From Lachnospiraceae bacterium UBA7225 (GTDB lineage Bacteria > Bacillota > Clostridia > Lachnospirales > Lachnospiraceae), in assembly GCA_002473385.1 (NCBI GenBank), contig DKTR01000094.1, positions 1 to 19,867 of the forward strand: 19,867 nt of DNA, in the 5' to 3' direction. The translations under genes and the position numbers were made by a program. Position 1 is the stretch's first letter. Each line of letters starts with the position of its first letter. Positions 1-7,472 of the stretch are shown here, one piece after another. A model generated the notes under the pieces. The model saw only the letters and a program-made list of their open reading frames with translations. It had not been told where the DNA came from and did not search any database.

Positions 1-86
1 ATACTATTTTTCTTTTATTTTCTATTTTTCCTTTTATCTATAATATTTTTAAGCTGTACGAAACTGAAAATAATTTTTATACTAAA

Positions 87-106
87 TTGTATTTTTTGAA
101 ATACAA
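87..106 (-). terminator. weak AT-rich hairpin downstream of the Rpn-like gene
   Basis: A perfect 8-bp inverted repeat (TTGTATTT, 4-nt loop, AAATACAA) lies 3 bases after the stop codon of the Rpn-like gene. It is followed on the minus strand by only three T residues (TTTAG). The stem is entirely A/T except for one G-C pair, so it would be a weak intrinsic terminator. The rest of 1-109 is very AT-rich and shows no gene. Confidence 0.35.
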
Positions 107-109
107 GGA

Positions 110-1051
110 TTATAAACCAGCCCTTTTCGTCTCTGCTTTCCTCTGCGGCAGTCTTCCCGCTATCCCAAGTTCCTTCATCAGTTTTCTGCGATAGGTCTGA
201 TCTGCCGCCGCCTTCTGCAGATCCTCCATTCGGTTATTCTCCATCAAAACGCTTACCAGATTTCCCATGAGTGCTTCGCCCCGTCTGATTCCACGCCTCT
301 CACCACGTTTTTCTCCACGTGCTTCCCCACGTTTTTCCCTTTCTGCAAATTCCTCTTTTAATTTCTCTGCATATATTTCCTCATACAATTCTTTCAGCGC
401 CTCACACATATCTGCTTCCTTCATCCTTTCCCAGTTCGCCCGGATGATAATGTCCATCATCGATTGATAGTCTCCGGAATTCCTGTGTTTTTCGTATTCC
501 CCAAGAAGTTTCCTTATATCTCCGGCATTCAGATCGCCGCGCAGTGCATATAACCACAAATATTTTTCAGGATCCAGCCATCGGTTGACAATAATCTGAG
601 CCGGGAAACGGCTGCCTATCAGATAATAGATTCCCGCCTCCACCCGCTTTGTACGTATAGCATACCGTTTTTCCAGATGCCGCAGCAAAGCTTTCGGATA
701 ACGGCTACACACAAAAGTAAGCGTAATATCAGCCGGATCAACCTCCAGTACCCTGCGTGCATCCCCAATATAAAAGCATGCATAACCACACACTTTATAA
801 AAATCATTGCAGTTCAATGTATCCAAAGGTCCTTTATACTCTACAATATTATACTTTTTGAAAATCTTTCCGATACCATTTCGCATTTCAGTTCCCAGTT
901 TGTCCCTGGTAACCAGAACATCGATCTGCTTTGGTTTTGTTCCCAGGTTATATTCATTTTGCAGCTGCAATCCGTACTGTTCTTTCTCCGTCAGCGATTT
1001 CAGAGATGCGAAAAAAGCCGGATGCCACTGCAAATCTTTCTTTTTATCCAT
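110..1051 (-). CDS. Rpn-like PD-(D/E)XK nuclease-fold protein with RGE-repeat C-terminus
   Basis: A 313-residue protein of a family found in many copies in Lachnospiraceae genomes and related to the Rpn/transposase-like PD-(D/E)XK nucleases. The N-terminus carries the family signature DLQWHPAFFASL (residues 6-17). The likely catalytic residues are D44 (QIDVLV) and E71-x-K73 (VEYKG), the expected spacing of a PD-(D/E)XK core, followed by a conserved NDFYKV-GYACF segment. Residues ~230-265 form a charged tail of repeated RGE units, probably helical. I chose the ATG at 1051 because GGGAG lies 8 nt upstream; the frame stays open to 1225 but without ribosome-site support for an earlier start. The gene stands alone behind its own strong promoter. 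Paralogues are often called hypothetical proteins. Nuclease activity and biological role are inferred from fold only; a link to sugar metabolism is not apparent. Confidence 0.85.
   Translation of the reverse strand: MDKKKDLQWHPAFFASLKSLTEKEQYGLQLQNEYNLGTKPKQIDVLVTRDKLGTEMRNGIGKIFKKYNIVEYKGPLDTLNCNDFYKVCGYACFYIGDARRVLEVDPADITLTFVCSRYPKALLRHLEKRYAIRTKRVEAGIYYLIGSRFPAQIIVNRWLDPEKYLWLYALRGDLNAGDIRKLLGEYEKHRNSGDYQSMMDIIIRANWERMKEADMCEALKELYEEIYAEKLKEEFAEREKRGEARGEKRGERRGIRRGEALMGNLVSVLMENNRMEDLQKAAADQTYRRKLMKELGIAGRLPQRKAETKRAGL
279..338 (-). repeat. degenerate 12-bp tandem repeat inside the Rpn-like gene
   Basis: On the plus strand, four 12-bp units each begin with ccacg (291-302, 303-314, 315-326, 327-338), with a fifth more degenerate unit at 279-290. 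Read on the minus strand each unit codes for four residues of the type (E/K/A/R)-R-G-(E/I), giving the charged RGE tail of the protein. The unit length is a multiple of three, so copy-number changes would keep the frame. Confidence 0.75.
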
Positions 1052-1196
1052 TCCATGTGCTCCCTTTTGTATCCGTTGCTTTGAGGGCAGCACACTCCCG
1101 CATCCGACCGGCAGCTCTGCATCCCCCATGTCCGTCTGTTTATTCGTGTAATATTGGCGAGATGCCAGAACTCCGAAATGTTTTATATGTATTTTA

Positions 1197-1225
1197 ATAA
1201 TATCATATTGATTTTGAAACGTCAA
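1197..1225 (-). promoter_or_regulatory. strong sigma-A promoter of the Rpn-like gene
   Basis: On the minus strand: -35 TTGACG (1220-1225), 17-bp spacer, extended -10 TGA-TATTAT (hexamer at 1197-1202, TG motif just before it). Five of six bases match consensus in each hexamer. It predicts a leader of roughly 140 nt before the chosen start codon at 1051. The surrounding 1200-1356 stretch is AT-rich and contains no gene. Confidence 0.7.
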
Positions 1226-1356
1226 TTATATTCTTTATTTTATAATACTTTATTTATGCTTCTCTTTTTGATTATAATTGCAGGAAATTCTGACAGACAC
1301 AAGACAAATTTCCCACAAATCAGAAACAGTATGGCGGTTTTATATTCCATCCTCAT

Positions 1357-1941
1357 TTAAAGTCTGAAATCTGCAAGCAGCATCGGAAGCATCCTCTGCG
1401 AATAACTGCGCAGAGAATATTCTCCGCCCGATATGCACCAGTCATAAAGGAACGAGCGCTCGCAGAGTGCATAGATTTTTACAATTTCTCCTACTGAGAC
1501 ATCCGAGCGGAGCTCTCCTCTCTCCTGCCCCTCCGATATGATCTGGCGCAGCAGCCGGTAATACAAACGGTTGCGGTCAAGCAGGGATTTCTCCCCGCGC
1601 GTAATGAGCTGCGTGGACAGAAGCCTTGCGAGCAGATCGATAGAGATACTATCTTCTATCATGGTAAACAGCTCGTTATTCAGATAAATCAGTTTTTCAA
1701 AGCTGCCCATCCCGGAATCCATCTGATCCAGTAATTCCTCGTATTTTTCATCAAACAGATATGCCAGGGTACTCAAAAGGGCATCCTTCCCATTAAAATA
1801 ATGGTAGAAAGATCCCTTAGAGGTCTGTGATGCGCGGATGATCTCATCGACCGTGGTGTTCTCGTATCCCTGCTCATAAAAAAGCTTCCATGCCGCTGCT
1901 ATGATTTTTCCTTTCGTGTTTCTCGTCTGTGTCTTTCGCAT
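1357..1941 (-). CDS. TetR/AcrR-family transcriptional regulator
   Basis: A 194-residue protein with the typical TetR length and layout. The N-terminal DNA-binding domain covers residues ~10-56 and contains the helix-turn-helix TTVDEIIRASQTSKGSFYHYF, a close match to the TetR consensus. The remaining ~140 residues form the variable helical ligand-binding and dimerisation domain. The start ATG at 1941 has GGGGGA 4 nt upstream. The gene has its own promoter (1966-1993), overlapped by a perfect inverted repeat (1986-2018) that is a good candidate for an autoregulatory operator. It is separated from the alpha-galactosidase operon by a terminator, so there is no direct sign that it controls the sugar genes. 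No transporter or enzyme target sits next to it, and the ligand cannot be guessed. No clear T-run terminator follows the gene. Confidence 0.92.
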   Translation of the reverse strand: MRKTQTRNTKGKIIAAAWKLFYEQGYENTTVDEIIRASQTSKGSFYHYFNGKDALLSTLAYLFDEKYEELLDQMDSGMGSFEKLIYLNNELFTMIEDSISIDLLARLLSTQLITRGEKSLLDRNRLYYRLLRQIISEGQERGELRSDVSVGEIVKIYALCERSFLYDWCISGGEYSLRSYSQRMLPMLLADFRL

Positions 1942-1965
1942 AATATCCCCCGTCTCTTTCTTTTC

Positions 1966-1993
1966 ATTATGCCAAAAATCGGCGCAATGTCAA
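1966..1993 (-). promoter_or_regulatory. promoter of the tetR-family gene
   Basis: On the minus strand: perfect -35 TTGACA (1988-1993), 16-bp spacer, -10 CATAAT (1966-1971, five of six bases). It lies 25 bp upstream of the start codon at 1941. The -35 box is part of one arm of the inverted repeat at 1986-2018. Confidence 0.65.
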
Positions 1994-2018
1994 TCATCTT
2001 CACGTCCGGATTGACATT
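1986..2018. promoter_or_regulatory. perfect 10-bp inverted repeat, candidate TetR operator
   Basis: AATGTCAATC (1986-1995), 13-bp spacer, GATTGACATT (2009-2018); the arms match perfectly. The left arm contains the -35 hexamer of the tetR promoter on the minus strand. The right arm contains a second TTGACA pointing the opposite way (2011-2016, plus strand). A repressor bound here would block the tetR promoter, so autoregulation is the simplest reading. Binding itself is inferred. Confidence 0.55.
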
Positions 2019-2101
2019 TCCTTTTTTCGATGCATAACAAAAAGAGGGCATATGGTGTTCGCAAAATCGGGGTCGCTGCAGATCACTCCCATTTACTATA
2101 T

Positions 2102-2132
2102 AAAAAGCAGTTCCGGAGCAAATTTCCGGAAC
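2102..2132 (-). terminator. intrinsic terminator of the alpha-galactosidase/transporter operon
   Basis: On the minus strand, a perfect 8-bp stem GTTCCGGA / TCCGGAAC with a 7-nt loop is followed after three bases by TTTTT (complement of 2102-2106). It begins 8 bp after the stop codon of the alpha-galactosidase gene and ends the operon that starts at the solute-binding protein (7327) or at the sensor kinase. Confidence 0.8.
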
Positions 2133-2140
2133 CGCCTGTT

Positions 2141-4240
2141 TTACTTCTTCTGCAGATATACCGCCACCGCTTTCCAGTTTTCCTGCGGACGGTAATACAG
2201 CTTCCCATCTTTTACCAGAACCGTTTCCGGTGTGTCAGAATAAATATCCGCCACATGCTGCGGCGCGCCCTCCGGCAGCGCCAGCTCGATTTCCTGCGGA
2301 TAATTTCCGCCGAAGGTATGGAGCAATGCATAGGCATCTCCGTTCTGTCCCACACGCACGACGCCCTGCCAGCCCTCCGGATGGCGGATATGCGCGATCT
2401 GCGGACTGAGATGATAGGTCTGACCATGTTTGATGATTGGCGCAATTTTGCGGTAGAACGCCATGCCGCGCCCGATAACCTCCCACTGCTCTTCGTTTAA
2501 ATCTGCGACATCCCCGGAAATACACATCCTGCCAAGGAAGGTATTTGCTACGGAGTAGGCAATCCGCTTTAAGCTGTCGCTCTCACGGATGACCGCCCAT
2601 ATCTGGCTCTGGCGTGGAAGGAGCGCCCGATGCAGATTTGCCGCGATAATCGGAATCTCCACACACTCGTGCGCATCGGAGAAGGAAGACATCGCCGTTG
2701 CCGCCAGAAAACCCGGTTCGAGGCGATGTCCGCCGGACGCGCAGTTTTCCAGGATGATGCCCGGCACCTCCCGCTTCACCTCTTCAAAGAATGCCATCGT
2801 CTCTTCCATGTTCTGGCGCAGTCCCTCTCCGAGAGAATCCCCGTGATCACATCCTATGCCGATCGTATCGTTGTAATCCACTTTCATGTATTCAAAATCA
2901 TATTTTTTCAGCGTCCCGATCACGCGTTCCCGCAGATAATCCTTCACCCACGGATCGGACATATCCCAGAAACGGCGGCGGCTCGTTGTCAGAGGCGCTC
3001 CGTCCCGTTTCAGAAGATGCTCTGTCTGATGAAAAGCCTCGGACGCGTGACCGACATTTTCAATCTCAAACCAGATACCTGGCTTCATGCCTGCCTCGCG
3101 GATCGCCGCAGTTGTTTTGCCAAGTCCCTCTGGGAAAAGCGTTTTTGACGGAATGTAGTCTCCCATACTAATATCCCACGGTACGCCGTCCGCCTTATAC
3201 CAGCCGCAGTCGATCACAAAATATTCAAATCCTTTTCCCCTGATAGCGTCCAGGATCCTGCTGATATTTTCATGGGACGGACATCCCCAGGTCGTGCAGT
3301 ATTCATTAAACATGACCGGCAGACTCTGCTCACACTCCGGCGCCGCATCCGCCGCTTTTTCTCCCGCTTCTACAAGACGCTGGCACAGATCATCAAGCAG
3401 TTCTGTATGCGCCGTCGTCAGAATCGCCATCGGAGCCGAAAAGCTTTCGCCCGGAAGAAGCGTTTTCATCCAGTGCCCAAACTCCCGGTCCGCAATCCCG
3501 CCGCTGACCGCAATGTTCTCATCAAAGCGGTAGATTTCCATCTGCCAGGACGCCGGGCAGGAGAGCTGCGCTCCCCAGAACACGTGATTTTTGGTATCCT
3601 CCACGGCGAGGAACGGAAAATAATGATCCACCGGCATCGAACCAATCTGCCCGAAGCGCTCGCAGCGCACGGAATCCATGTTCCATGAGGTTTCCAACTG
3701 CAGCTCCTCCATAGTCTGCGACAGCAGTCGTCCCTCCTGGCTCCAGCGCGACTGCAGCCGGTGTACGGTAATATCTCCGCTGCAATCCCCCGGCAGATAT
3801 GGTGAAATCCCTGTGAGCGAAAAGCTTGAAAGCAGCTCCAGTGTAACCGAATGATCGCTCTTATTTTCATACGTACAGTTCACGCGTATAAAACGGTCGC
3901 CCTCCTCCCAGCTTGCCGTATGGATTGCCTGACAGCCGCGCGCGTCCTCCAGTACCGTCTCCACGAAATGCTTCGCGCCCTCCGATCTTAAAGTCTGCTC
4001 CTTTAAGGTCAGATTCATCGTGCTCTCAGAGCCGCGCAGCGTATTTCCCGGCGCATAACAGCCTTTATACATGTCCCTCGTCAGCTTTACCTGCACAAGC
4101 GGATCAAGCGCCGCCTTTTTTTCCAGATGCTCCGGCACCGGAACAGATGCCGGATACAGTATCAGCCCGACATGTCTCTGCTCATCCGTCTCATAGCACA
4201 GAACCATATCCCCGAAACGATATTCTTTCCTTCTTTCCAT
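2141..4240 (-). CDS. alpha-galactosidase, divergent GH36 (melibiase-like)
   Basis: A 699-residue cytoplasmic glycoside hydrolase (no signal peptide). It has the GH36 layout: N-terminal beta-sandwich (~1-290), (beta/alpha)8 barrel (~305-600) and C-terminal beta domain. Barrel motifs are FNEYCTTWGCP (311-321), VIDCGWY (342-348), PGIWFEIE (387-394), the likely nucleophile D455 in YMKVDYND, ENCASGG (498-504) and the likely acid/base D522 in SFSDAHE. Classical GH36 enzymes carry KWD and SDNTDA at the last two sites (as in the gene at 10964-13153), so this is a different branch. Expected reaction: release of terminal alpha-galactose from oligosaccharides; alpha-N-acetylgalactosaminidase or another alpha-galactoside specificity cannot be excluded. 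It starts 3 nt after the upstream permease stop codon, and its ribosome site (AAGGG) lies inside the end of that gene. This suggests translational coupling and a substrate imported by that transporter. Confidence 0.85.
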   Translation of the reverse strand: MERRKEYRFGDMVLCYETDEQRHVGLILYPASVPVPEHLEKKAALDPLVQVKLTRDMYKGCYAPGNTLRGSESTMNLTLKEQTLRSEGAKHFVETVLEDARGCQAIHTASWEEGDRFIRVNCTYENKSDHSVTLELLSSFSLTGISPYLPGDCSGDITVHRLQSRWSQEGRLLSQTMEELQLETSWNMDSVRCERFGQIGSMPVDHYFPFLAVEDTKNHVFWGAQLSCPASWQMEIYRFDENIAVSGGIADREFGHWMKTLLPGESFSAPMAILTTAHTELLDDLCQRLVEAGEKAADAAPECEQSLPVMFNEYCTTWGCPSHENISRILDAIRGKGFEYFVIDCGWYKADGVPWDISMGDYIPSKTLFPEGLGKTTAAIREAGMKPGIWFEIENVGHASEAFHQTEHLLKRDGAPLTTSRRRFWDMSDPWVKDYLRERVIGTLKKYDFEYMKVDYNDTIGIGCDHGDSLGEGLRQNMEETMAFFEEVKREVPGIILENCASGGHRLEPGFLAATAMSSFSDAHECVEIPIIAANLHRALLPRQSQIWAVIRESDSLKRIAYSVANTFLGRMCISGDVADLNEEQWEVIGRGMAFYRKIAPIIKHGQTYHLSPQIAHIRHPEGWQGVVRVGQNGDAYALLHTFGGNYPQEIELALPEGAPQHVADIYSDTPETVLVKDGKLYYRPQENWKAVAVYLQKK

Positions 4241-4243
4241 AAT

Positions 4244-5143
4244 CTACCCTTTCACCGCTCCCACGGTCATTCCTTTGATAAAATATTTCTGCAGCGACAT
4301 AAACAGAATCGCAATCGGCACTACCGATATGACGATTGCCGCCATTGCCGTCGTATAATCGCTCGTCTGCGCAGAAAACAGCGAGGAAATTGCAACCGTC
4401 AGCGTCTTTAGCTGCTTTTTGCTAACATAGAGACTTGCCAGCAGATAATCGTTCCAGATCTGGAACGCCTGCATAATAATCAGCGTTGCCATCGCCGGCT
4501 TCAGCAGCGGAAGTACGATGGAAAAATACGTGCGGTAAACGGAGCAGCCATCTATGCGCGCCGATTCCTCCAGTTCGATCGGTACCGTGCTCATAAAGCT
4601 CGTCATCAGAAAGACGCCGAACGAAATTCCCGTCGCTATGTACATAAATACGATTCCGTATCTGGTATTTGTTAGATTCAGCTTATAGCCGATCGTGTAA
4701 ATTGGCAGGAACAACGCCTGATACGGGATTAAGATGCCTACGATAAAATAAACATAGCAGAATTTGAAAAATTTATGCCTGCACCGCGCGATCGCCCAGG
4801 CAGTCACGCCACACAGAAGCGCGAGCACAAAAACGCTGACCGCCGTATACAGCAGCGTGTTCACAAACGTCGTCTGCATATTCAGCTTGTCGAACGCTTT
4901 CACATAATTATCCAGATTCCACTCCTTCGGCAGCGCCAGCGGGCTCTCCAGATACAGCTCCTTTTTCGTCTTAAAAGAATAATTCAGGATAACAAATAAT
5001 GGAAAAACATAAATGAGCGCAACAATTGTCATAATGATCTGCACGACCAGACTTCCTTTTTTCGTGCTGACCTCTTCCCGCTCTTTTTCCCTGCGCCCTG
5101 CGCGCGCGCCCTTTTTCATCGCTTCCGCGCTCTTCTTGCTCAT
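4244..5143 (-). CDS. ABC sugar transporter permease, MalG/MsmG-like (CUT1, first transporter)
   Basis: A 299-residue inner permease with six predicted membrane segments at about 32-54, 93-115, 128-150, 163-184, 213-235 and 266-285. The cytoplasmic EAA loop that docks the ATPase is at ~191-217 (LEESARIDGCSVYRTYFSIV...). The C-terminus ends in GAVKG, typical of MalG-type CUT1 permeases. An unusually long, highly basic N-terminal tail (~30 residues, many K/R) precedes the first membrane segment. The start overlaps the stop of the partner permease in an ATGA arrangement, with AAGGAGG 7 nt upstream, so the pair is translated together. The substrate is probably an alpha-galactoside, judged from the alpha-galactosidase gene directly downstream. 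No ATPase gene is nearby. Confidence 0.93.
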   Translation of the reverse strand: MSKKSAEAMKKGARAGRREKEREEVSTKKGSLVVQIIMTIVALIYVFPLFVILNYSFKTKKELYLESPLALPKEWNLDNYVKAFDKLNMQTTFVNTLLYTAVSVFVLALLCGVTAWAIARCRHKFFKFCYVYFIVGILIPYQALFLPIYTIGYKLNLTNTRYGIVFMYIATGISFGVFLMTSFMSTVPIELEESARIDGCSVYRTYFSIVLPLLKPAMATLIIMQAFQIWNDYLLASLYVSKKQLKTLTVAISSLFSAQTSDYTTAMAAIVISVVPIAILFMSLQKYFIKGMTVGAVKG

Positions 5144-6006
5144 ACCTGCACCTCCTTCTTTCTGAGACCTTTCACCTGTATCATCGCAACCATCAGAAGC
5201 ACAACAACCAGCGTGACCGTCATCGCAGAGCCGTAGCCGTACTGTCTGCCGTTAATTGCAGTCGTATAGGTCTGATAAATAATGGAGGTGGAGGCTCTTC
5301 CCGGACCCCCTTTTGTAGAAGATACCAGGAGGTCGTATACCTTCAGAGAACCGGTCGTGATACCGACCACGCAGATCGTGATCGCCGGGGTCAGCATCGG
5401 GATCGTCACATGGAAGAAGCGCTGCACCGCATTCGCGCCGTCCACCTTTGCCGCCTCGTGCAGATCTCCCGGAACAGACTGAAGGCCCGCCAGATAGATC
5501 AGCATCCAGTAGCCTACCCACTGCCAGTTATTCGCGATCAGCAGACCGCCAAGCACCGTTTTGCTGTCTCCAAATAAAAGGAAATTAAAATTCGTTCCCA
5601 GCCACTCGTTGATCTCCGGCAGCACATTGGAAAACATTTTCAGCCAGATAAAACCAACAATAATTGCACTGATCAGGCACGGAACAAAAAGCGCCGTCCG
5701 GTATACCTTCTGCCAGCGGATACCGCTGTCAAGCGCAACCGCAAACAGCAGAGCCAGCACATTCTGGATAATCGTATTGCCGATAGTAAATTTGATCGTA
5801 AACCACCAGGCGTCTATAAATTCCTTGTCCTTAAACAAGTTTACATAATTTTTTAATCCTACAAACGTTTTTTCCGCCGACATTCCATCCCAGCTCGTCA
5901 CTGAATAACGCAGCGATAAAAACAGCGGAACGATCAGTCCGATCGTAAAGATAATCAGTCCCGGAATTACCAGAACAAGATACTGGCGAAACATTTTTTT
6001 CTCCAT
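5140..6006 (-). CDS. ABC sugar transporter permease, MalF/MsmF-like (CUT1, first transporter)
   Basis: A 288-residue permease with six predicted membrane segments. The EAA loop lies at ~184-208 (EAAKVDGANAVQRFFHVTIP). The TKGGPGRAST motif at 231-240 is conserved in MalF-type CUT1 permeases. I chose the ATG at 6006, which has AAAGGA at a good distance upstream. An in-frame GTG at 6027 would add seven residues but lies against the terminator-like hairpin at 6028-6060 and lacks a clear ribosome site. It forms the membrane channel with the overlapping MalG-like gene and receives substrate from the binding protein encoded upstream. Expression may be lower than that of the binding protein because of the intervening hairpin. 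Confidence 0.92.
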   Translation of the reverse strand: MEKKMFRQYLVLVIPGLIIFTIGLIVPLFLSLRYSVTSWDGMSAEKTFVGLKNYVNLFKDKEFIDAWWFTIKFTIGNTIIQNVLALLFAVALDSGIRWQKVYRTALFVPCLISAIIVGFIWLKMFSNVLPEINEWLGTNFNFLLFGDSKTVLGGLLIANNWQWVGYWMLIYLAGLQSVPGDLHEAAKVDGANAVQRFFHVTIPMLTPAITICVVGITTGSLKVYDLLVSSTKGGPGRASTSIIYQTYTTAINGRQYGYGSAMTVTLVVVLLMVAMIQVKGLRKKEVQV

Positions 6007-6027
6007 AATTCCGTCCTTTCCTGACAC

Positions 6028-6060
6028 AAAAAGGGTTGCTGCAAAACTGCAGCAGCCCTT
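6028..6060 (-). terminator. intra-operon terminator-like hairpin between binding protein and permeases
   Basis: On the minus strand, AAGGG plus TGCTGC pair with GCAGCA plus CCCTT around one C/A mismatch and a 6-nt loop, followed directly by a T run (CCCTTTTT). It lies 16 bp after the stop codon of the solute-binding protein gene and 21 bp before the permease start at 6006. Such hairpins are usually partial terminators or mRNA stabilisers that raise binding-protein levels relative to permeases. The plus strand also ends in T residues, so the structure is nearly symmetric. Confidence 0.75.
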
Positions 6061-6076
6061 TTTATTCCATCACTGT

Positions 6077-7327
6077 TTAGTTTGCGCTGCTCGCATCCAC
6101 TCTTGCATCGGAAGCCGCCAGTGCATCTTCAAAGGTTGCATCACCCTGCAGCCATGCTGCAATGTCTTTTGCATTTTCTTCCTGGAAACCGCCCCATACA
6201 AGCTGGTTGTTTCCAAGCGTTACGTCAACGATCATTCCCTCGGAAGCATATTTGTCGATATCCTCCTGGCTCGGATTTGCAAAGGTCGGCGTTACGTCTT
6301 TGAGCATGGCAGCCGTTTTCGTATAATCATAGATCTCTACCGCCAGCTCCTTGTCTGTGGTCAGAACCTCCAGAACCTTGTTTACCGCATCCTGATGTTC
6401 CGTAGACGCGCTGGTCATGATCGTGATATTCGGCTCAAAAATCAGCTTGGAATCGCCCGTCTGGTTCGGGAACGGGAAGATACCAAAGTTGAAATTTTCG
6501 TCGATGTCAAGGAAATTCTGGATAGACCAGGAACCGGAAACCTTCATAGCCGCTTCGCCGAGCACCATCTTCGCATCGCAGTCTGTCTGCTCAAGGGAGA
6601 AGGTATTCTCGAAGGTGTTGTCAAAGATCAGCTTGTTGTACTGATAAGCCGTCTGAGCCGCTTCGCTGTCAGAGAAGCTTACCTCGCCTGCACGGAACTT
6701 ATCGCCCCAGGTCGGATCATTGTTAAATACGTCGTTCATCATAAACTGCATCGTTACGTTGCCGATCGACCAGGTATCTACCATATGGCTTGCAAACGGC
6801 GTGATCCCCTTTGCGTTGCAGTCGTCGATAATCGCCTGAAGGTCTTCCTGCGTTTTCGGCACTTCCCAGCCGTTTTCCGCAAACATATCCTTGTTATAGT
6901 AAACGCCCTGGTACAGTGCGTTATAAACAAGTCCATACGTCTTTCCGTCAATTGTAACGTTCTCTCTCGCCGCGTCAAGGCCTGCATCCAGATATTCCGC
7001 GCCGATCTCCGCCAGAATACCCTGCGGCGCATAGGTAGCAACATCCTGTGCTTTTCCAATCATAATATCCGGCAGTCCGGACTGCATATACTGCTGCATC
7101 TTCGGCTGGAAGTCATTGCCCCAGTCAACGCATTCCCATTCCAGCGTGATATTCGGGTACTTCTCTGCGAGCGCCTCATCGATCATATCTTCGATTCCGG
7201 CGTCTGTCGTAGACTGCCCTGCCAGCACCGTCAGCGTAACCGGCTCGTCCTCTGCCGCCGCTGCAAGTCCAAGCGCGGAAACCGCTGCTGCCGTAAGCGC
7301 AAGTGTGTACCACATGTTCTTTCTCAT
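6077..7327 (-). CDS. extracellular sugar-binding protein of CUT1 ABC transporter (first transporter)
   Basis: A 416-residue family 1 solute-binding protein. Residues 1-25 form a signal peptide: MRKN, a hydrophobic core, then LAAAAED with an AxA-type cleavage site. Mature-protein hallmarks include GLPDIMIGKAQD (~84-95), the TYGLVYNALYQGVYYNKDMF region and the AAMKVSGSW segment, as in oligosaccharide-binding proteins of Firmicutes. Unusually, there is no cysteine near the signal peptide end, so no lipobox is visible (see findings). The start ATG at 7327 has AAGGAGGG upstream. Two permeases and an alpha-galactosidase follow, so an alpha-galactoside such as melibiose or raffinose is the likely ligand. 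Induction is probably by the adjacent two-component system. Confidence 0.92.
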   Translation of the reverse strand: MRKNMWYTLALTAAAVSALGLAAAAEDEPVTLTVLAGQSTTDAGIEDMIDEALAEKYPNITLEWECVDWGNDFQPKMQQYMQSGLPDIMIGKAQDVATYAPQGILAEIGAEYLDAGLDAARENVTIDGKTYGLVYNALYQGVYYNKDMFAENGWEVPKTQEDLQAIIDDCNAKGITPFASHMVDTWSIGNVTMQFMMNDVFNNDPTWGDKFRAGEVSFSDSEAAQTAYQYNKLIFDNTFENTFSLEQTDCDAKMVLGEAAMKVSGSWSIQNFLDIDENFNFGIFPFPNQTGDSKLIFEPNITIMTSASTEHQDAVNKVLEVLTTDKELAVEIYDYTKTAAMLKDVTPTFANPSQEDIDKYASEGMIVDVTLGNNQLVWGGFQEENAKDIAAWLQGDATFEDALAASDARVDASSAN

Positions 7328-7381
7328 AATGAAAGCCCTCCTTTTTTACATCTTTCCGATGTCTGTTTTTAAGATATCTCC

Positions 7382-7410
7382 ATTATAATCATTCCGAAAA
7401 AAGATCACTA
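7382..7410 (-). promoter_or_regulatory. promoter of the first transporter operon
   Basis: On the minus strand, a perfect -10 TATAAT (7382-7387) is preceded by a 17-bp spacer and a poor -35 TAGTGA (7405-7410, three of six bases). A perfect -10 with a weak -35 is typical of promoters that need an activator, which fits the AraC-type response regulator encoded immediately upstream. It lies 55 bp before the start codon. No convincing terminator separates it from the regulator gene, so read-through is also possible. Confidence 0.55.
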
Positions 7411-7472
7411 GGACAAATCTGGAAAAAACAGTTGGCTCATTTTGAAATTCGTAATTGCACAGGCTGTCCCTG

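Noticed and set aside
279..338. short direct repeats considered as a CRISPR array
   Set aside because: Units are 12 bp, contiguous, without spacers, and are in frame inside a coding region.
1226..1356. possible terminator after the tetR-family gene (GGAAATT/AATTTCC inverted repeat)
   Set aside because: The 7-bp stem encloses a 17-nt loop and no T run follows, so it does not meet the pattern of an intrinsic terminator. I see nothing else in this AT-rich gap except the promoter already listed.
2030..2500. plus-strand open frame starting near the possible divergent promoter at 2011-2038
   Set aside because: Its ATG overlaps the -10 region, no ribosome site is visible, and most of it is antisense to the alpha-galactosidase 3' end. 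The protein looks like an antisense translation.
6007..6027. GTG start at 6027 for the first MalF-like permease
   Set aside because: The ATG at 6006 has a proper AAAGGA site; the GTG lies against the T run of the hairpin and lacks one.
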